64,000 nucleotides of DNA from Ecdyonurus torrentis (GCA_949318235.1 OX439133.1:21823447-21887446), one strand, 5' to 3'; numbered from the stretch's first letter, positions 1 to 13,732 are shown. Translations and numbers: made by a program. The notes: generated by a model not told the origin, from the letters alone.

Positions 1-67
1 TGCTTTTTCAAAGTGTTAAGACGGAGTTTTTTTCCCCCTGAAAATAATATTAAAAATAATTAAGCGT

Positions 68-330
68 ATTGTATGCGCATGACGTTATACTGAATGTGTC
101 TTGACGCCATACTGAAGCATTGATCAGCATAGGTCATACGTCGTTTTTTTGCTATTTTCTTTGGAAAATTATAGTTTTGCTTGCATACTTGAAAACCTAT
201 AATTCAACCTGTTTACAGCATCAATGTTCTCAAAAATATTGATACTTTTTAAACTGGCTAAATGTGTCGTTTTCTCATACCACCCATGTTATTTAGTGCT
301 CACATATGGCGTCGACTTTTATATGAATGT
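68..330 (-). mobile_element. Family A MITE, copy A1 (reversed)
   Basis: It reads inward from a GTATGCGCATGACGT end through GACGCCATACTG, GCTATTTTCTTTGG, CTCAAAAATATTG and AAATGTGTC to GCGTCGACTTTTATATGAAT. That is the reverse complement of the family consensus defined by the complete copy at 40138. The ends have decayed, and a T-run follows directly. Confidence 0.8.
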
Positions 331-360
331 AAAAGTTTTTTTTTTTTTTTTTTTTTTTTT

Positions 361-1176
361 TATCAAATATATTATACTGATTAAAAAATAATAATAAAGA
401 AACTTTGAAATCAAGTGATATAATAATAGTGTATAAATATTTTTAGTCAAATTTCAAATTCGATGAATAACCGATTTTAATAGTCGCAATAGCCTGCATT
501 CATTTCAATCGAATTAATATTAAAGGACGAATAAGGTCTAATCATTTTATTACATTTTCAACGATTATATAAACTTAAGAGTACATACGTTCATTACAAA
601 AAAATCTCAAAATTATATTTCGGGTAGCTGGACTACATATGCCATGACGTCATATGGTAAAACTTTATTTTTGGTAAAAATTTAGCTTTTACCCCCCGTC
701 GCGGTGCGGTTACGGCAGATTAAGTTTTGTAAGAAAACAAGCAAGATAGGTTAAATAAGTGAGGGTGCGTAAACATTCGTAAAACAGATGTGACGGATGA
801 GCTATGCTATAGCTTGCTTAATGAGTAATTGACAATTTTTTTTATATATTTATATATATATTTTAAATATATATTTTCTCATTTCTCTTTTCATATCTTT
901 AAATTTCATTCTCTATAATATATTATATTTATTCAAACTAAATTTTAAAATAACAATTAGATTTTTTTAAATAATAATAATAATAATAATGTAATATTGT
1001 ACAATATTGTATTTTTCTTCTTGAAAATTTTAAAATCTTACGTATACTACTATATACTGTGACAGAAATGTACACTTAATTGTTATATTGTAAATAAAAA
1101 AAAAGTATCATATAATGAATAAAAAAGTGTTTCTTTTGTGTTGCACAAAAGAAAGAATTAAATTAGTATTAAATTC
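361..1176. other. AT-rich, no gene seen
   Basis: Only a short CpG patch (CCCCCCGTCGCGGTGCGGTT, about 693-712) and a near-palindrome CCATGACGTCATATGG (about 641-656) stand out. Confidence 0.6.
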
Positions 1177-1293
<117 letters not shown>

Positions 1294-1540
1294 GTTTTAC
1301 CAAAATATTATAATACCCTCGTGGCTAATTAAACTTAAAATTTAAGTATAGAACGTGGATTGCATCAATAGGTAAAGAATAAAGAATAAAAATAATTAAG
1401 TAATTGAAAATGCTGAAAAATAAAAAAGCATCACGATCAATGGGAAATAATTTAATTTATAAATAAATATTACAATAAATGCAGTTATCATTTATTTTAA
1501 TAAACATTTAAAATTTAAAATATATGTGATAAAATACTTA

Positions 1541-1544
<4 letters not shown>

Positions 1545-1605
<61 letters not shown>
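1545..1605. repeat. Microsatellite (AG)n
   Basis: About 30 uninterrupted AG units. Confidence 0.97.
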
Positions 1606-1608
<3 letters not shown>

Positions 1609-1735
1609 CCCGAGTATTACGCTTACAAGCGTGTCACACATCTGGAATGCATTTATCTCCTTAGCGTCAAGTCACCCCTCTTGAAACTTTGTAGCCATAG
1701 GCGGCAGTACGAAAGACGACGGCTTTCTTTTTGAT
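1606..1735. other. GC-richer block after an (AG)n tract
   Basis: GCCCGAGTATTACGCTTACA ... CGGCAGTACGAAAGACGACG stays open on the plus strand for about 41 codons (LPEYYAYKRVTHLECIYLLS...) before TGA, and partly on the minus strand. Complexity is unusual for the region. No start, donor or family recognised. Confidence 0.25.
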
Positions 1736-2792
1736 AGGTATATAATAATAATATTTTACGTTTTGATTGCTTGCGGTCTCAATATTATTATGATGCAGTT
1801 CACACTACGACGGTCAACTTACAGTAAGTGCTAAACTATTATTCTCGGTGCGCTTGTATTTTGCTTTTTAAGTTCCAGAGTTATTAATAATCAAAGTGAA
1901 AACGCTTTGATTTGAAATAGGATGCCGACAAAAGTTTTACCATATCTTTTAAAATAAAGAAAATATAAAATGGTCAAAAAACAAAGAAAAAAAATTTTAG
2001 TATTTTTTTTTAGGTTCAAAAAGTAAGCATGGGTTTATGCACTTGCAGAAGATGTAATGGACTTGTGATTCCTGATACCCCCTTTAATATAGAAAACAAA
2101 TTGATAACAAAAGTACAAGTCAACAATATATCAGTAAATATATAAAAAAAAAATATTTAATAATTATAAATTTTGAAATAAAAAAATTAAATTATTTTCA
2201 AAGTTTTAATAAAATAATTTTAAAATTTCAAATAAAACCCATTAAAAAACAACCATAATTTTTAGTAATATTCTACCATACACGCACATAAATTATTATT
2301 ATATGTTGAGACGGATTAGTTAAAAGCATTTATTTAGAAAAGCCATGATATAAGATACAAGGATATAAAATAGTATTGTATAATAATAATAAATCAAATA
2401 ATTATTATTTTATTACTTGATTATGCAATAAAAAAATAATTATTTCATGTAAGTACTTACATAAATATTACTATTATTATCTTCAATCGTTTAAATAGAA
2501 ATTATAATAAATATTTATTTGTAATTTCACAATGATGTTTAATACCTCAAGTACCAATTGTATATTTTAACATATACAATTTATAGCCTAAAAGTATTTT
2601 TTTAAAAAAATCTTATATAAGCTTTCACTTAATTGAAAAAAATTACTTGTGTAATAATATTTTTCATTGCGTGGGTTTTATATGTACACTTACTACGCGA
2701 CACGATAAATGTCGTAATGTTTTATTACTTGGCTTGGCATAATAACTTATGGGGAAAAATTTTCTTACTTGAATATTTTTCATTCATATAAT

Positions 2793-3093
2793 AGGGTGTA
2801 TGCGACTACGCCATGTTGGGTCACTCAATAACATAGGCCGCATACGAAAATTACTCATTTTGCCAGTTTATAGTACTATATGCATTATTTTTAAGAGCAT
2901 TGATGCTTTTTTTAATAGAATTATAGTATATCTCTCAAGTATGTGTGAGGAAAAAAATTAACGGATTCGGGATTCCCCCCCCCCCCCCCCCCCAAATATC
3001 CAAAAACGACGTTTGTCCTATGCTGAGAAATGTTATTCATTGCTCCAGTATGGTGTTGAAGCGCATTTAGTTTGACGTCATGTGCAAACACTA
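2793..3093 (+). mobile_element. Family A MITE, copy A2
   Basis: Starts AGGGTGTATGCG, then CCATGTTGGGTCACTCAATA, GAGCATTGATGCT, the GAAATG/CATTGCTC hairpin side and GACGTCATGTGCAAACACT. A poly-C run of about 19 has expanded inside it (2975-2993). Nearly full length. Confidence 0.85.
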
Positions 3094-3255
3094 TAAAGAG
3101 AAAACGTTGTAGTGTTCTGTATAATGTCACTTTTTTTTTTCTTCCGAACATATGGTTTTTATCACAACCAATGCGAGCGCTTTTAAAATTTATTATTAAA
3201 AAAACAATATCAATCGTATAAGACTTGTGAATGATCAGTGATCACCATATGATCG

Positions 3256-3269
3256 GGGAGGGGGGGGGG

Positions 3270-3309
<40 letters not shown>
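3256..3309. repeat. Poly-G followed by (AG)n
   Basis: GGGGAGGGGGGGGGGGAAG then about 20 AG units. Confidence 0.95.
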
Positions 3310-3313
<4 letters not shown>

Positions 3314-6300
3314 AAGGGATTTTACAGAATATTTCCCTTCCCTACTTACTGATGGATTTTTTTCATCTCACTTTATCGGATAAATTTCTTATTCTCGACT
3401 CGTAGAAATCGGTTAGAGAGAGAGGACATTTTTTTCTACAATATTTTATATTTAACATTTTTGTATGTATTTTTGAACTAATTAAGAGACTAAAATATCC
3501 ATTGTCTGGGAGATTTTTATAAAACCTCGATCATTCTGATATATAATTGTTCATTTAACTAAGAATTTCCAATTTAAATGGGCGATCAAACAAAAAATAT
3601 AAGTTGCCCTGGCTGTAAAATAGTATTTTCTTCATAGGTAATAATTTGATAAATTAGAAACAGAATTTTAATTACTTTATATAAGCAGTTCATCAAATAT
3701 ATCCGACGAATTATATTCTCTTTTCATCTGCATTACGCTTATAATACCCTATTTATAGTACTAATTAGGCTGCGATAATTAAATAGCCAAAAATGATATT
3801 GTTTTTATTTTATTTATAAAGTGTATTAAATTAATTTTAATTACAGGTTAGTTCAATGACTGCGTAATACTTAAGCGTAAAATAAATGCATTTTTTTTTA
3901 TATAATTTTTTATTTTAGTTTTTTTTTCCTTGTTGTATACGCAATTAATTATATTTTCAATCATTTTTATAACTATTTTTTTAAGAATTAATGGAAAGAA
4001 GTCAACAATCTTTAAATTACGTTGTATACTCTGTACATTATACGCACAAAGACATTACATTAGACACAGTCCCTTAAAAGTCTCTCAAAAGACTGTATTA
4101 ATATTAAGATAACTGCACTTTAATTTCTTTACAATCATTTAAAAAAAAAATTAAAAAAAAAAAAAAAAAAGGGGGCTTTATAGAAATTAAAACTGTTTTG
4201 AAGATATATGAGAAAGAATATTTTGTAGTTTCAATTAAAACTGAAAAAATAAATCCGTGCAAGAAGAGAGGAAGGAAGAGAGAGAGAGAAAGAGAGAGAG
4301 AGATAGAGAGAGAGAAAAATTGGCACTATATAGTAACAAAAGTTATTTCTTTGGACAATAAAAAAATGTCACAACATAAAAAAGTACTCTGAAATTATTA
4401 TCAAACAAAACAAGTCATCACAAAAAATAAAAATAAAGTGCGGATGACTCGTACTCGTATATAAAATATAATAAGTAAATGACGTCATCGGTTATATTAC
4501 GATTTCTCCTCAACTCACATATTGCAAAGGGACAATCAAGGAGTGCCCGCAACATGCATATTATATCGTATATTATAATATAAATATGTGTCCTTTTTAT
4601 TTCAATGTTATAAAAATATGACATCATGATGTTTAAGGAAAAAAAAATATTTATGATAATATCAGAAATCAGATTTTGAAAACTGAATCGCCTTGATTGT
4701 ATTTAATATAAGATTTATGATTTTTCTCAAGTAGATTATCATTTTTAACAATTGTTATCGTTTTTTTAGATCAAGGAAATGATATGCTTCTTAAAATTTA
4801 TAATGCTTTGGTACACAGTTTAGTTTCCTATTTATCCTTTTTTTTTTTATCTAATTTGTAAAATTGTTTTGATAAAATTATTGATAAAGTACGTTTTGCA
4901 ACGCAGATAATTTATTAGTAGCATTACACAAAAACTATTTCCGTAGAAAAAAATAAAAAAATAAATAAAACGCCAGTCTAAAAAAATATAATATGTAACT
5001 TTTATAAAAAGTCTTTGCTTTTTCATATTTTATAAAAATAAATGAGTATTTTATCAACTATTACTTGAAAATAACTTTTGTGTTTTTATGTCTCACTTCC
5101 GAATATAACAAGACTATAATGCTTCCTCCTCTTCTTCTACTTCTTTTTTACTATTTAGTATTGACTATTATAGCTATTAGCAACTTTGGTATTATACATT
5201 TTAATTCGAATATACAATTAAAAAAAAAAAAAAAAAGAGGTTGATTCGGTGTAAAAGAGAAGATAAAATTTTGTTATGAATGAACGTAACATGATTATGC
5301 AGGTATATCATTGAAATAAAGAAATTTAAATTTCTGAATTAATTCAAGTACCATATGTTAATTCAAATTCCCAATATATATTCATGAAATAATATACATT
5401 TAAATATATATATTTAACATTTAAAGGTCGTTTTTTTATATAGTTATAATCTTATACGTATGAAAAGGTCAAAATCACTCATATTATGTACATAATTTAA
5501 TAATGACCCTGATTTTTGTATATACATAAAATTTCTAGCACCTTTATAATAATGAATTACTGTTGAAGTTGCTACTATTTAATAATACATAAATATACCG
5601 TAGTAATGTGTTAAGGCCTATTCACAATATGACTCGTAAATTAACATAAATTTCACGTATAAGAATTCAAACTACATAATATATTATTGTTGTATGTTGC
5701 AACTAAAGTCCTATCCACACGAGGCAACATTTTGTACTATATATAATAAATTTAATTCAATCGATTTTTCATTCAACCTAATTTCTTTTATATTGAAAAT
5801 ATTGCTCCGTGTGTGCAAACCTTTAAAAACTTTAATATTACATCGTAACATAAAAAAAAAATATTGCATATTCTGATAGAACCTATACTTTTTAATTCAT
5901 TGATATTTTTGTTATATTTTTCATGGCAATTTTACAATTTTTTTTTTAATGAAATTTAAAAAATTTGAATTTTTTCATGTATACCGGTAAAATAGGATGG
6001 AAAAATTAAATGCTCAAAGTAACATGACAGCGTCAGTTGCTGCATTCATTTCCCAATTGCTTAGCAAGAGAAAAATACGCTTATACAGCAAATTATTTTG
6101 TCTGCTTTTGCATCTATAATATGAACATGGTTAAGAAAAATATGTATAACTTTATCATCAATTCTATAGTAATACTAATAATAAATAAATGATAAATTGA
6201 GCTTTTTTTAAAACATATATGGAACGTTTTTTTTTTAAAAAACTTATCGACGTAATGAAAACATTAAACGAGTGTGTTTTGTCTTTAGAACATTATTTAT

Positions 6301-6768
6301 ATATTATACTATGTAAGCCTTGAAGTATATCAATGTTTATTATTTTATATATACATATAATTTATTATTCACAGCCTATACACATTAAATTTGCAAACAT
6401 ATGATCTTATCAATTGATATAATAAATTACTTCCTTTTAACACATAAGCCCTTCTAAATAACCGTTCATGAAATTTAAATCTGAGGGGTTTAAATTTGTC
6501 ATGTTGCTACAGAGTCGTAACTCGTAACTGCAATTTTATTTACTCAATGAAATAGCACACACGATTATTAAAATATATTATACTATTTATATTAAGCGCA
6601 TCTTTTTCTGATATAAGACTAACATTGCAATATTAGCGCGAGATTTTTAATGGTTAAATATATTATCTTAATTGTGTGTATACTTCAGAACTTAATAGAT
6701 ATTATGCAACGTTTTCGGTGTTTTTCAATAAATCACGATGATTGCTTTAAATTTTAAACACTTTTAAA

Positions 6769-6770
<2 letters not shown>
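3310..6770. other. AT-rich, no gene seen
   Basis: A-runs at about 4143 and 5220, and the (AG)n at 4269. Open frames up to about 69 codons are AT-biased with no splice or start support. Nothing repeated elsewhere except the CCTATTCACA motif at about 5613. Confidence 0.55.
4269..4316. repeat. Imperfect (AG)n
   Basis: GAGA units with AAAG and ATAG interruptions. Confidence 0.9.

Positions 6771-6852
<82 letters not shown>
6771..6852. repeat. Microsatellite (TG)n
   Basis: About 40 TG units with one C interruption. The only long TG tract in the window; it can adopt Z-DNA (known for TG repeats). Confidence 0.97.
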
Positions 6853-6966
6853 AAGTGTGTTAAAGTTGCACTGACAATGAGATGCACTACGAAGAAATTT
6901 TATAAAATGAAGCAAAATGTCATCATTTAATCAAATAACCCAAAGTAGAAAAATAATAAAATAAAA

Positions 6967-7006
6967 GGGAAAGAAAAAAAAAAAAAAAAAAGAAAAGAAA
7001 AAAAAA

Positions 7007-7061
<55 letters not shown>

Positions 7062-7073
7062 GAAAAGAAAAAA
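6967..7073. repeat. A-rich tract with scattered G
   Basis: 107 bp of A-runs of 10-27 separated by single G, ending AAAGAAAAG-type. Confidence 0.95.
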
Positions 7074-7351
7074 CTTCTTTTTTTTTCAAGAATAGCTATT
7101 TTACAAGCATACTATCGGGACTATCTCACATATTTCAAACAAAACATGAGTTTTATACATCATATATCACTACTATACAGGATAAACCCAATAATTATAT
7201 AAGCAATTATTTTTAGAAATGAATGAGCCTGAAGTGGATTTGGTTAACCATACCTCAAACTTCCTTTGACTTGGCTTGGGACACCACAGCCAAGGGATTT
7301 TTTTTTACGCAGGAGACACGAATAGGTCTGTCAAGACTTTCAACTTCATCA

Positions 7352-7353
<2 letters not shown>

Positions 7354-7424
<71 letters not shown>

Positions 7425-7447
7425 TATATATAATATATATATATATA
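7354..7447. repeat. Microsatellite (AT)n
   Basis: About 45 units with two short interruptions; open frames across it are artefacts. Confidence 0.95.
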
Positions 7448-9238
7448 TTTACAAAAATTCCAATATAATGTATTCGCACCATCATGCAACATATTTATGT
7501 GCATGCAACAATATTTGAAGAACATGAGACCACTTTTTATAACGTTGGAATACTTATAGTCAGTTCAGTATATAAAAAAAGGGTCTAAAATTTTAAAGAA
7601 ATGCTGCTTAAAATGTTGTAATGTTTAAAACAACATATTTCCAATAATAAAAAAATGCCAATTCTTGTTATTCTAGCTTTTTCTTTATAAGCTTAAAGTT
7701 TGATATAATAATGCTATATACTAATTAAGGATTGTATATAGATGGCTTGTATCTCAAAATCTAAAAAGAAAACATCAAATTTGATGATGCCATTTGAAAG
7801 TTAATAACAACAGCTACCTATGTTAAAAATTTCAGAACCCGTGACCATGAGATAAGAGAGAAATTAATTATTGAAATTAACATGGGTTCTTATGGGACTA
7901 AAACTTCAAAAGATCATAATTAAAAATCTAGCATGGTGACCCCCCAATTTTTTTTACAAATTTGAAGATACCTAATCCTTATGTATCACTGTACAAAATT
8001 TCAGATTTTTATGTATTTACAACTTTTTAGTCAAATCCCGCAGTAGCTGATTTCCCGCCTTAATAGAAAATTAGGGGTTCGATAAGGCACCTTCCACAAG
8101 AAGGTGCTCCCCCCCCCCACTTCCTGTGCATCTGATTGGTAACACGTCACCATACCGATAACAAGTATTGTTTTAATGTAAGCTATATCAATTAAATCAA
8201 ACAATCAGACAATTCTGGTATAGTAGTATTTCACTTACCAATTTTTCATTACTTAAAAAAGGGTCATTAAACATTAGGTCCCTACTATAATTATGCACCG
8301 CAACGAAATAAAAAAAAAATCACAACTATAGACTGAAATGCATTACTAAAATTGAAAGTTATTCATTTTATTTCGGTACGTTGCAAATACTGCTCCTCTT
8401 TTGAATATTAATATAATTTTTAGAAATAATACTGGTAATTATGTGCAGCAAGAACATGTGAGAGGTATAATTGAAAATAAAAGTACGGTATAAGAAAGTT
8501 AAATTACTTCCGAATAAAAAAAATTTATACCGGTATAATACTCTTAATTTTAAGTTACGGTCATTAAAAATGTTTATGATTTAATTAATACATAATTAAA
8601 AAGTAGTGCGGTAATGGTTTTATTGTGTAATCAAACTCTTTTTTCCTGGCTCAGTTATTACCTGCGATTACAAATAAATTCCATAAATAATTTTGCTATA
8701 TTATAAAAACGGTCAATAAACATAATAGGAACAAATTTATTTTTTAAACTTGAATGAAAATGTGAATTAAAATTATAAACTACCGGTAATTCTTGTTTTT
8801 ATCATTACTTGTTTACGTTCTTATAAAAGGGCTCAATTTTCTATTGCAAATAATTTTATAAACAATATAATTATTTTATTATAAGTGTAAGTATATATTA
8901 TTATTATAAAGTATTTTTAAAATGTTTTGCTAAGGTACACTGAGTGGCAATGAAAATCGCCTACCTACCATTACTATTATGGCATTTATTTCTATTTCAT
9001 ACATAAAGAGTTACAGTACGCAAAATAGCTACTTTTATATTACAATAAAAATAGAAGGCGACTTTAAAACACAATCAAATCAATGAAAAATAAAGCGAAC
9101 ATAATTTACGTTAAAAAGTTAGTTTGTATATTTTTTTGTTTTGTAAGTAATTAATGAATTATTTCATATCACAGATCTTTAAATAAACAGGTATCCTTTT
9201 AAAACAACTTACATGAAGAAAAAAAATATTTAGGAACT

Positions 9239-9240
<2 letters not shown>
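7448..9240. other. AT-rich, no gene seen
   Basis: Apart from the dispersed repeat at 7742, a C-run patch (about 8110) and GACCCCCC at about 7940 interrupt otherwise unique AT-rich DNA. Confidence 0.55.
7742..7806 (+). repeat. Dispersed repeat, copy 1 of 2
   Basis: GATGGCTTGTATCTCAAAAT, AAAAAGAAAACAT and ATGCCATTTGAAAGTT match 35982-36052 in the same order. Unknown family. Confidence 0.5.
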
Positions 9241-9269
<29 letters not shown>

Positions 9270-9404
9270 CAATTCAAGGTTCATGACTCTCAAATCATAA
9301 TACAAGAAAAAATATAGACAGATAACAATTCAAGGAGTTCCGGATCAAGTTGTGATAAAAGATAACACCAATTTTTCTATATATTTACAGAGTGCCTTGA
9401 CCAC

Positions 9405-9452
<48 letters not shown>
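9241..9452. repeat. Converging T-run and A-run
   Basis: T29 (9241-9269) and A46 (9407-9452) enclose 137 bp of ordinary sequence, so the outer runs could pair as an inverted repeat. Confidence 0.8.
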
Positions 9453-9453
<1 letters not shown>

Positions 9454-9982
9454 AGGGTTGAAATTGGAATTTTTAATGTTAAAAACCTTGCATATTTTAC
9501 AACATTTTTGCGCATCAAAAACAAGTATAAGAAATTGTTATTTTATATACATTTTTTTTTCTTCTTTTTTTTTTTTTTTCCTATTTCATGATGGAATTTT
9601 ATAAATTTTTCATGGTAATTTTAATACATGTCAAATAATTAATTTGGTTTTGTAAGGTTTTTTTTTTTCTTACATCATATGGTAAAATTTTTAATAAACT
9701 TTTGCTGGTGTAATTAAAAAGTTTTTAATGTTTCGCGTTGGTAAACAAATTAACTTTTTATTAGTATTTATTACATGTTGCAAAACTAATTTTTGACTAA
9801 TTTTATTAATAATTTTAAATTAGCACGCGAGTAATTTTTTTTTCTTTGAAGACACTTCAAGAGGTGAATTTATTATTTTATTTATTTACACAATATATTC
9901 ATATTTTATATTTAATCATATTTCAAAGTATACATATATTATTCTGCTTACGAACATTATTGTCTTGTAATTAGTTGTTGTT

Positions 9983-10114
9983 AACGGATAGAATAAATTA
10001 CGTTATTTATGCTGTATTTATGTCATTATATAGCATAAATAAGCATATTTTCATGATTAAGCTGTGCTGAAAATGAGCTATAGCGTAATTATTACGTATT
10101 TATTTTCATCTGTG
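9983..10114 (+). mobile_element. CACGGA-ended MITE, copy C1
   Basis: ACGGATAGAATAAATTACG at the left; ATTACGTATTTATTTTCATC-TGTG at the right; ATTTATGCTG inside. Degenerate but in family order. Confidence 0.6.
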
Positions 10115-10612
10115 TACTATTCTAAATCTGCGTTTTTGAAAGAAAAAAAAAAAAAAAAAAAAACTTTTTTTAATGAATTTCACAAAATTATTACCATGAT
10201 TTTAGTGAATACTATATTATAGGTATTCACTACCTAATTCTAATACTACTATAATACGTATTAGGTACTTTATTAGGTATTAGATATTTGAAAATATCAA
10301 TTTAACTTATAATGATGGTATGTGAATATATAGTTCTTAACAAATGCATGGCATACAGTCTTACTGCTGCTTTTGATCGTAGAAGATTGACAAATAAACT
10401 AATTTGAAATAGAAAAAAAAAAAAAAAAAAAAAAAAGTCTCTACATAAAAATTACATAGTTTCTTCGGTCACTGATGCATCCAAACTGCAAGCGCATCAG
10501 GTATACTAGGTATACTATGTCATCATGACCCCCTGAAAGTGCATTCACTTACTATTTTTATTTGTTGTAACCAGATACACATTGTCTATGGTTGTAACTT
10601 TGCTCAGCAAAA

Positions 10613-10787
10613 TTATTATTTCCATTTAAAACAAATGCTATTTAACATTTTGCTGCGCAAAGTTACAACAAATAAATGAATATATGAATGCACATTTAGG
10701 TTGCACTCATATAAAATGAAAAATAATTATTCCTTTTTAAAACAACCATATTCAACAGGGTTTTTTTGCGCAAAGTTACAACAAATA
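10613..10787 (+). repeat. Diverged direct repeat (unit about 65 bp, period about 113 bp) with an inverted third block
   Basis: TTAAAACAAATGCTATTTAA...GCGCAAAGTTACAACAAATA occurs twice. Just upstream (10590-10612) TTGTAACTTTGCTCAGCAAA is the inverse of the GCGCAAAGTTACAA block, so the first unit can form a stem. Confidence 0.6.
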
Positions 10788-11234
10788 TGTATATAATATT
10801 ATAATATGAAAATAATTTACGAAACTCGCAAACTTTAACTAAATTTTCGTCGATAATGGACTTTTCTTTTTTCATTGTTACAAATTTAGATAAATACTTA
10901 TCTTTTAAAGTAAAATTGTTATTGATTACTTAATTTAGAAAGGCACATCAGTACAAAAGTAAAATATTGAATTAAATTTAGGGTTAAGTATCTATCATCA
11001 GTACAGTACTAAACAATCAAATCTCTTGTACACATCTTTGAATTAGCAATCTATTATTTGCACTCGCTATTAACAAAGTTCAATTATTTATATACAGCAA
11101 AAGGTTCATTATTTAATTATAAATGACATTAAATACGACCTTAAAAGAACTTATAACCATTGTCCAATGTTTAATTAAGTAATTTAGTATTGTTAAACTA
11201 TAGTCCCGTTTTATTATATTTAACAACTTTTAAC

Positions 11235-11265
<31 letters not shown>

Positions 11266-13097
11266 GAATTTTCAGCATAAAAGTTTGCATTGTCTTCAAT
11301 AGCAAAAACTTTAAATCGATTTGTCTATCGATTGTTTGACAAAATAATATGGGAAATATAGGAATCCATATGCTTTATTTTTTTCCCTTATAACCGATGG
11401 AAAAATCAATTTGAAATTTCAAACTTAAAAAAAATAACAACAAAAAAATATATATATATATTGAAAAAATAAAAATGCGTCACGTCTGAAACTTTTTAAA
11501 AATATAAGCAATTGAAATCTTAACCAAGCAATCGTTATACTTTTTATTTTATCTGGAAGGCAAATAATACTGTATAGTAATTACTTTAATTATTATTTCA
11601 CACGTATATTATATTAAGTGGTATATATCTAAATTATTATAATATACTTAAATTTAATTATAATTACTGTTATTTTCTTATTGCTAATTTAATGTGACTC
11701 ATTTATCTTTAAAGATAAATTCTATATTATTTTGTAGTGTTTTTCAGAATTGAGAGCAAATTTTTAGAACTATTATAATATAGTATTCAATTTTTATTGC
11801 TGGAAAAAAGAAGAAGAAAAAAATGTGACGCGTCAAAGGCGTCTTTTGCATAACTTTTCCTCATATCGTTTTTTTATAGTAATGCTGTTCGTATATAAAC
11901 TCTTTTTTATGCTACTCTTATTATGCTACTAAAATGACGATCAACTATGAACTATGGTTATTCAAATGTAGTGCGCATTTTTTTTGTAGCAAGAAGGTTT
12001 ACGAATGACAATAGTGGTATAGCATACAAGCTTTGGTATTTATGATTTTTGTCTCACTCAAAAATGGTCAATTTCGGATTTAATTTAGGGCGAGGGGGGA
12101 AGGGGGGTAGACGTAAGCTCTTGCGATCAAGGAACAAAATTAATATTTTGATGTACATTTTTCATTTACAACTCAAGTGTAACAAAATTTATAAAAAATT
12201 TTCTTTCTCTTATCAATTTAGTTTTTCATGCATTGAAGTCTCCTGAGATAAGAATTCTATTTTGAAAATTTCAAATCTTGTAACACACTTCCTTACACTA
12301 TATTAATCGTAAAACAGAAAGTTTAGGTTTAACTGTAAAAGTTCCGTAATGGAAGAATTTAATGTAATCACAAGTGGTATTAATTATATTTATAAAAAAA
12401 ATTAATTAAATAAATAAAAATTCAGGCATACAAAATATAATATGATAACAAAATATTAAATAATTTAAAATAACAAAATAATATAAAATTAAAAATAATA
12501 ATAATAACAAATATATTTTAATTAAATACGATAGATTTTTTTTTTTTAATTGTACTGTACGACACAAAATACTCAGAAAATTGAAATTGTTTTTATATTT
12601 CATTACAAACTCTTTTCCTCGTTCTATAATATTTTTGTTGATATTTTTTGTGCATAAATATAAATACAATTATATAATAGAATTTTAATAAAAGTTCGAA
12701 ATACCTTCTTAATACATAAACATGCTAAAATAGAAGCTAAAAAACATAAATATCTTGAACAAAATATCTTACTCATGTAAAATAGTGTTTTGCAATATGA
12801 ATGAGTACTTTTTACAAGTCAAAACTAAAATGTATGTTACTGAATCACGTTCACGTTTATAACGCAGATTTATTAACCTGTTTCATATATTTTTTTTTCA
12901 ATGAATAAGAATAATATTTTTATTGAATTTGATTCATTATTGCTTAATTTTAATTTGAAAGTGTTAAAAAGTATTAGAACAATTATCTATTTACTTTTGA
13001 AGTAAAAAAACCTTAAAAGTAATGACATTAAAAATGTATTATTAATTTTAAAATTATTAATAAATAAATAATAAAAATCTAATTATTATTAAAATAA
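10788..13097. other. AT-rich; probable intron of the exon at 13.1 kb, no further exon identified
   Basis: If the minus-strand gene is real this is intron. A GGGGGGAAGGGGGG patch lies at about 12096. No acceptor-bounded coding segment could be picked out by eye. Confidence 0.4.
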
Positions 13098-13103
13098 ACT
13101 TAC

Positions 13104-13304
13104 CTTTAATTTATGTGCAATTTGTCTAATATAATATAAATCCAAATCTTGTAATATTTCAATTTTAGTATAGTTTTGTAATTCATTAATATCTGTATTA
13201 TTCATCATATTTTCATTTGAATTTGATTTAACTGGTGTTCTAGTAGATGATGAATTATTTTCTTTTAAACTTAATGTAGCTAAAGGAGGAAAACACGAAT
13301 CCAT
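13104..13304 (-). CDS. First coding exon of an unrecognised host gene (67 codons)
   Basis: On the minus strand an ATG in a strong context (AAGATGG, A at -3 and G at +4) opens 67 codons. These end exactly at AAG followed by GTAAGT, a perfect donor at 13103-13098, leaving a phase-0 intron. The peptide starts MDSCFPPLATLSLKEN. A Ser/Asn-rich low-complexity linker follows, then an amphipathic, leucine-rich helix-like end (ELQNYTKIEILQDLDLYYIR, then QIAHKLK). Base composition is less extreme than the surroundings. The frame stays open upstream of the ATG but with no better start. No downstream exon is recognisable to the left within 13 kb, so the next intron is long or the next exon is short. I do not recognise the family. 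The coding call rests on the start context, exact phase and donor. Confidence 0.6.
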
Positions 13305-13569
13305 CTTTCTTAAATAACAAATTAAAACTAAAATAAAGTTTATTTTTTTCCAACTGCAGCAAAATAAAACACAATTCTCACCACATAAAGAAAAGACAAT
13401 AGGAGAAATTAAACAACAAATTTTTTTCACACACTTAATTTGAAATAAAATTCACTAGGTTAACATATCTATTTTACTTTTCTTTTTTTTTTTTTCTTAA
13501 TTGTAGTATTGTAGTTTCTTTAAAAAATATAGTATAAGCTCGTAATGCACAGAGTACTCAAACGATACT

Positions 13570-13660
13570 AACTCGTTTGGAAATGGAAAACACACTGAGA
13601 CGCGGTGGCGGCGGAGCAGCGAAAGCAATGAAAGAGAGAGAGAGGAGAGAAAAAAGACCC
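13570..13660 (-). promoter_or_regulatory. Candidate core promoter / 5' UTR of the exon at 13.1-13.3 kb
   Basis: A small GC- and CpG-rich patch (CGCGGTGGCGGCGGAGCAGC on plus) stands out in AT-rich DNA about 300 bases upstream of the exon's ATG. Read on the minus strand it contains TCAGTG at 13598-13593, an arthropod-like initiator. No TATA box is seen. The position and composition fit a transcription start for the minus-strand gene; direct evidence is lacking. Confidence 0.35.
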
Positions 13661-13732
13661 TCACGAACGATTACAAGACTGAAAAATAAAAAGGTAGTAC
13701 AAAATTTTAAAATATACAAGTATTTTCGAACG

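Noticed and set aside
2921..3151. 76-codon minus-strand ORF
   Set aside because: It lies inside family A copy A2 and includes the poly-C run; other copies do not keep the frame.
12049..12246. 65-codon plus-strand ORF with a GRGGKGGRRK segment
   Set aside because: The basic stretch comes from a G-run patch, there is no good start context, and the rest is AT-biased.
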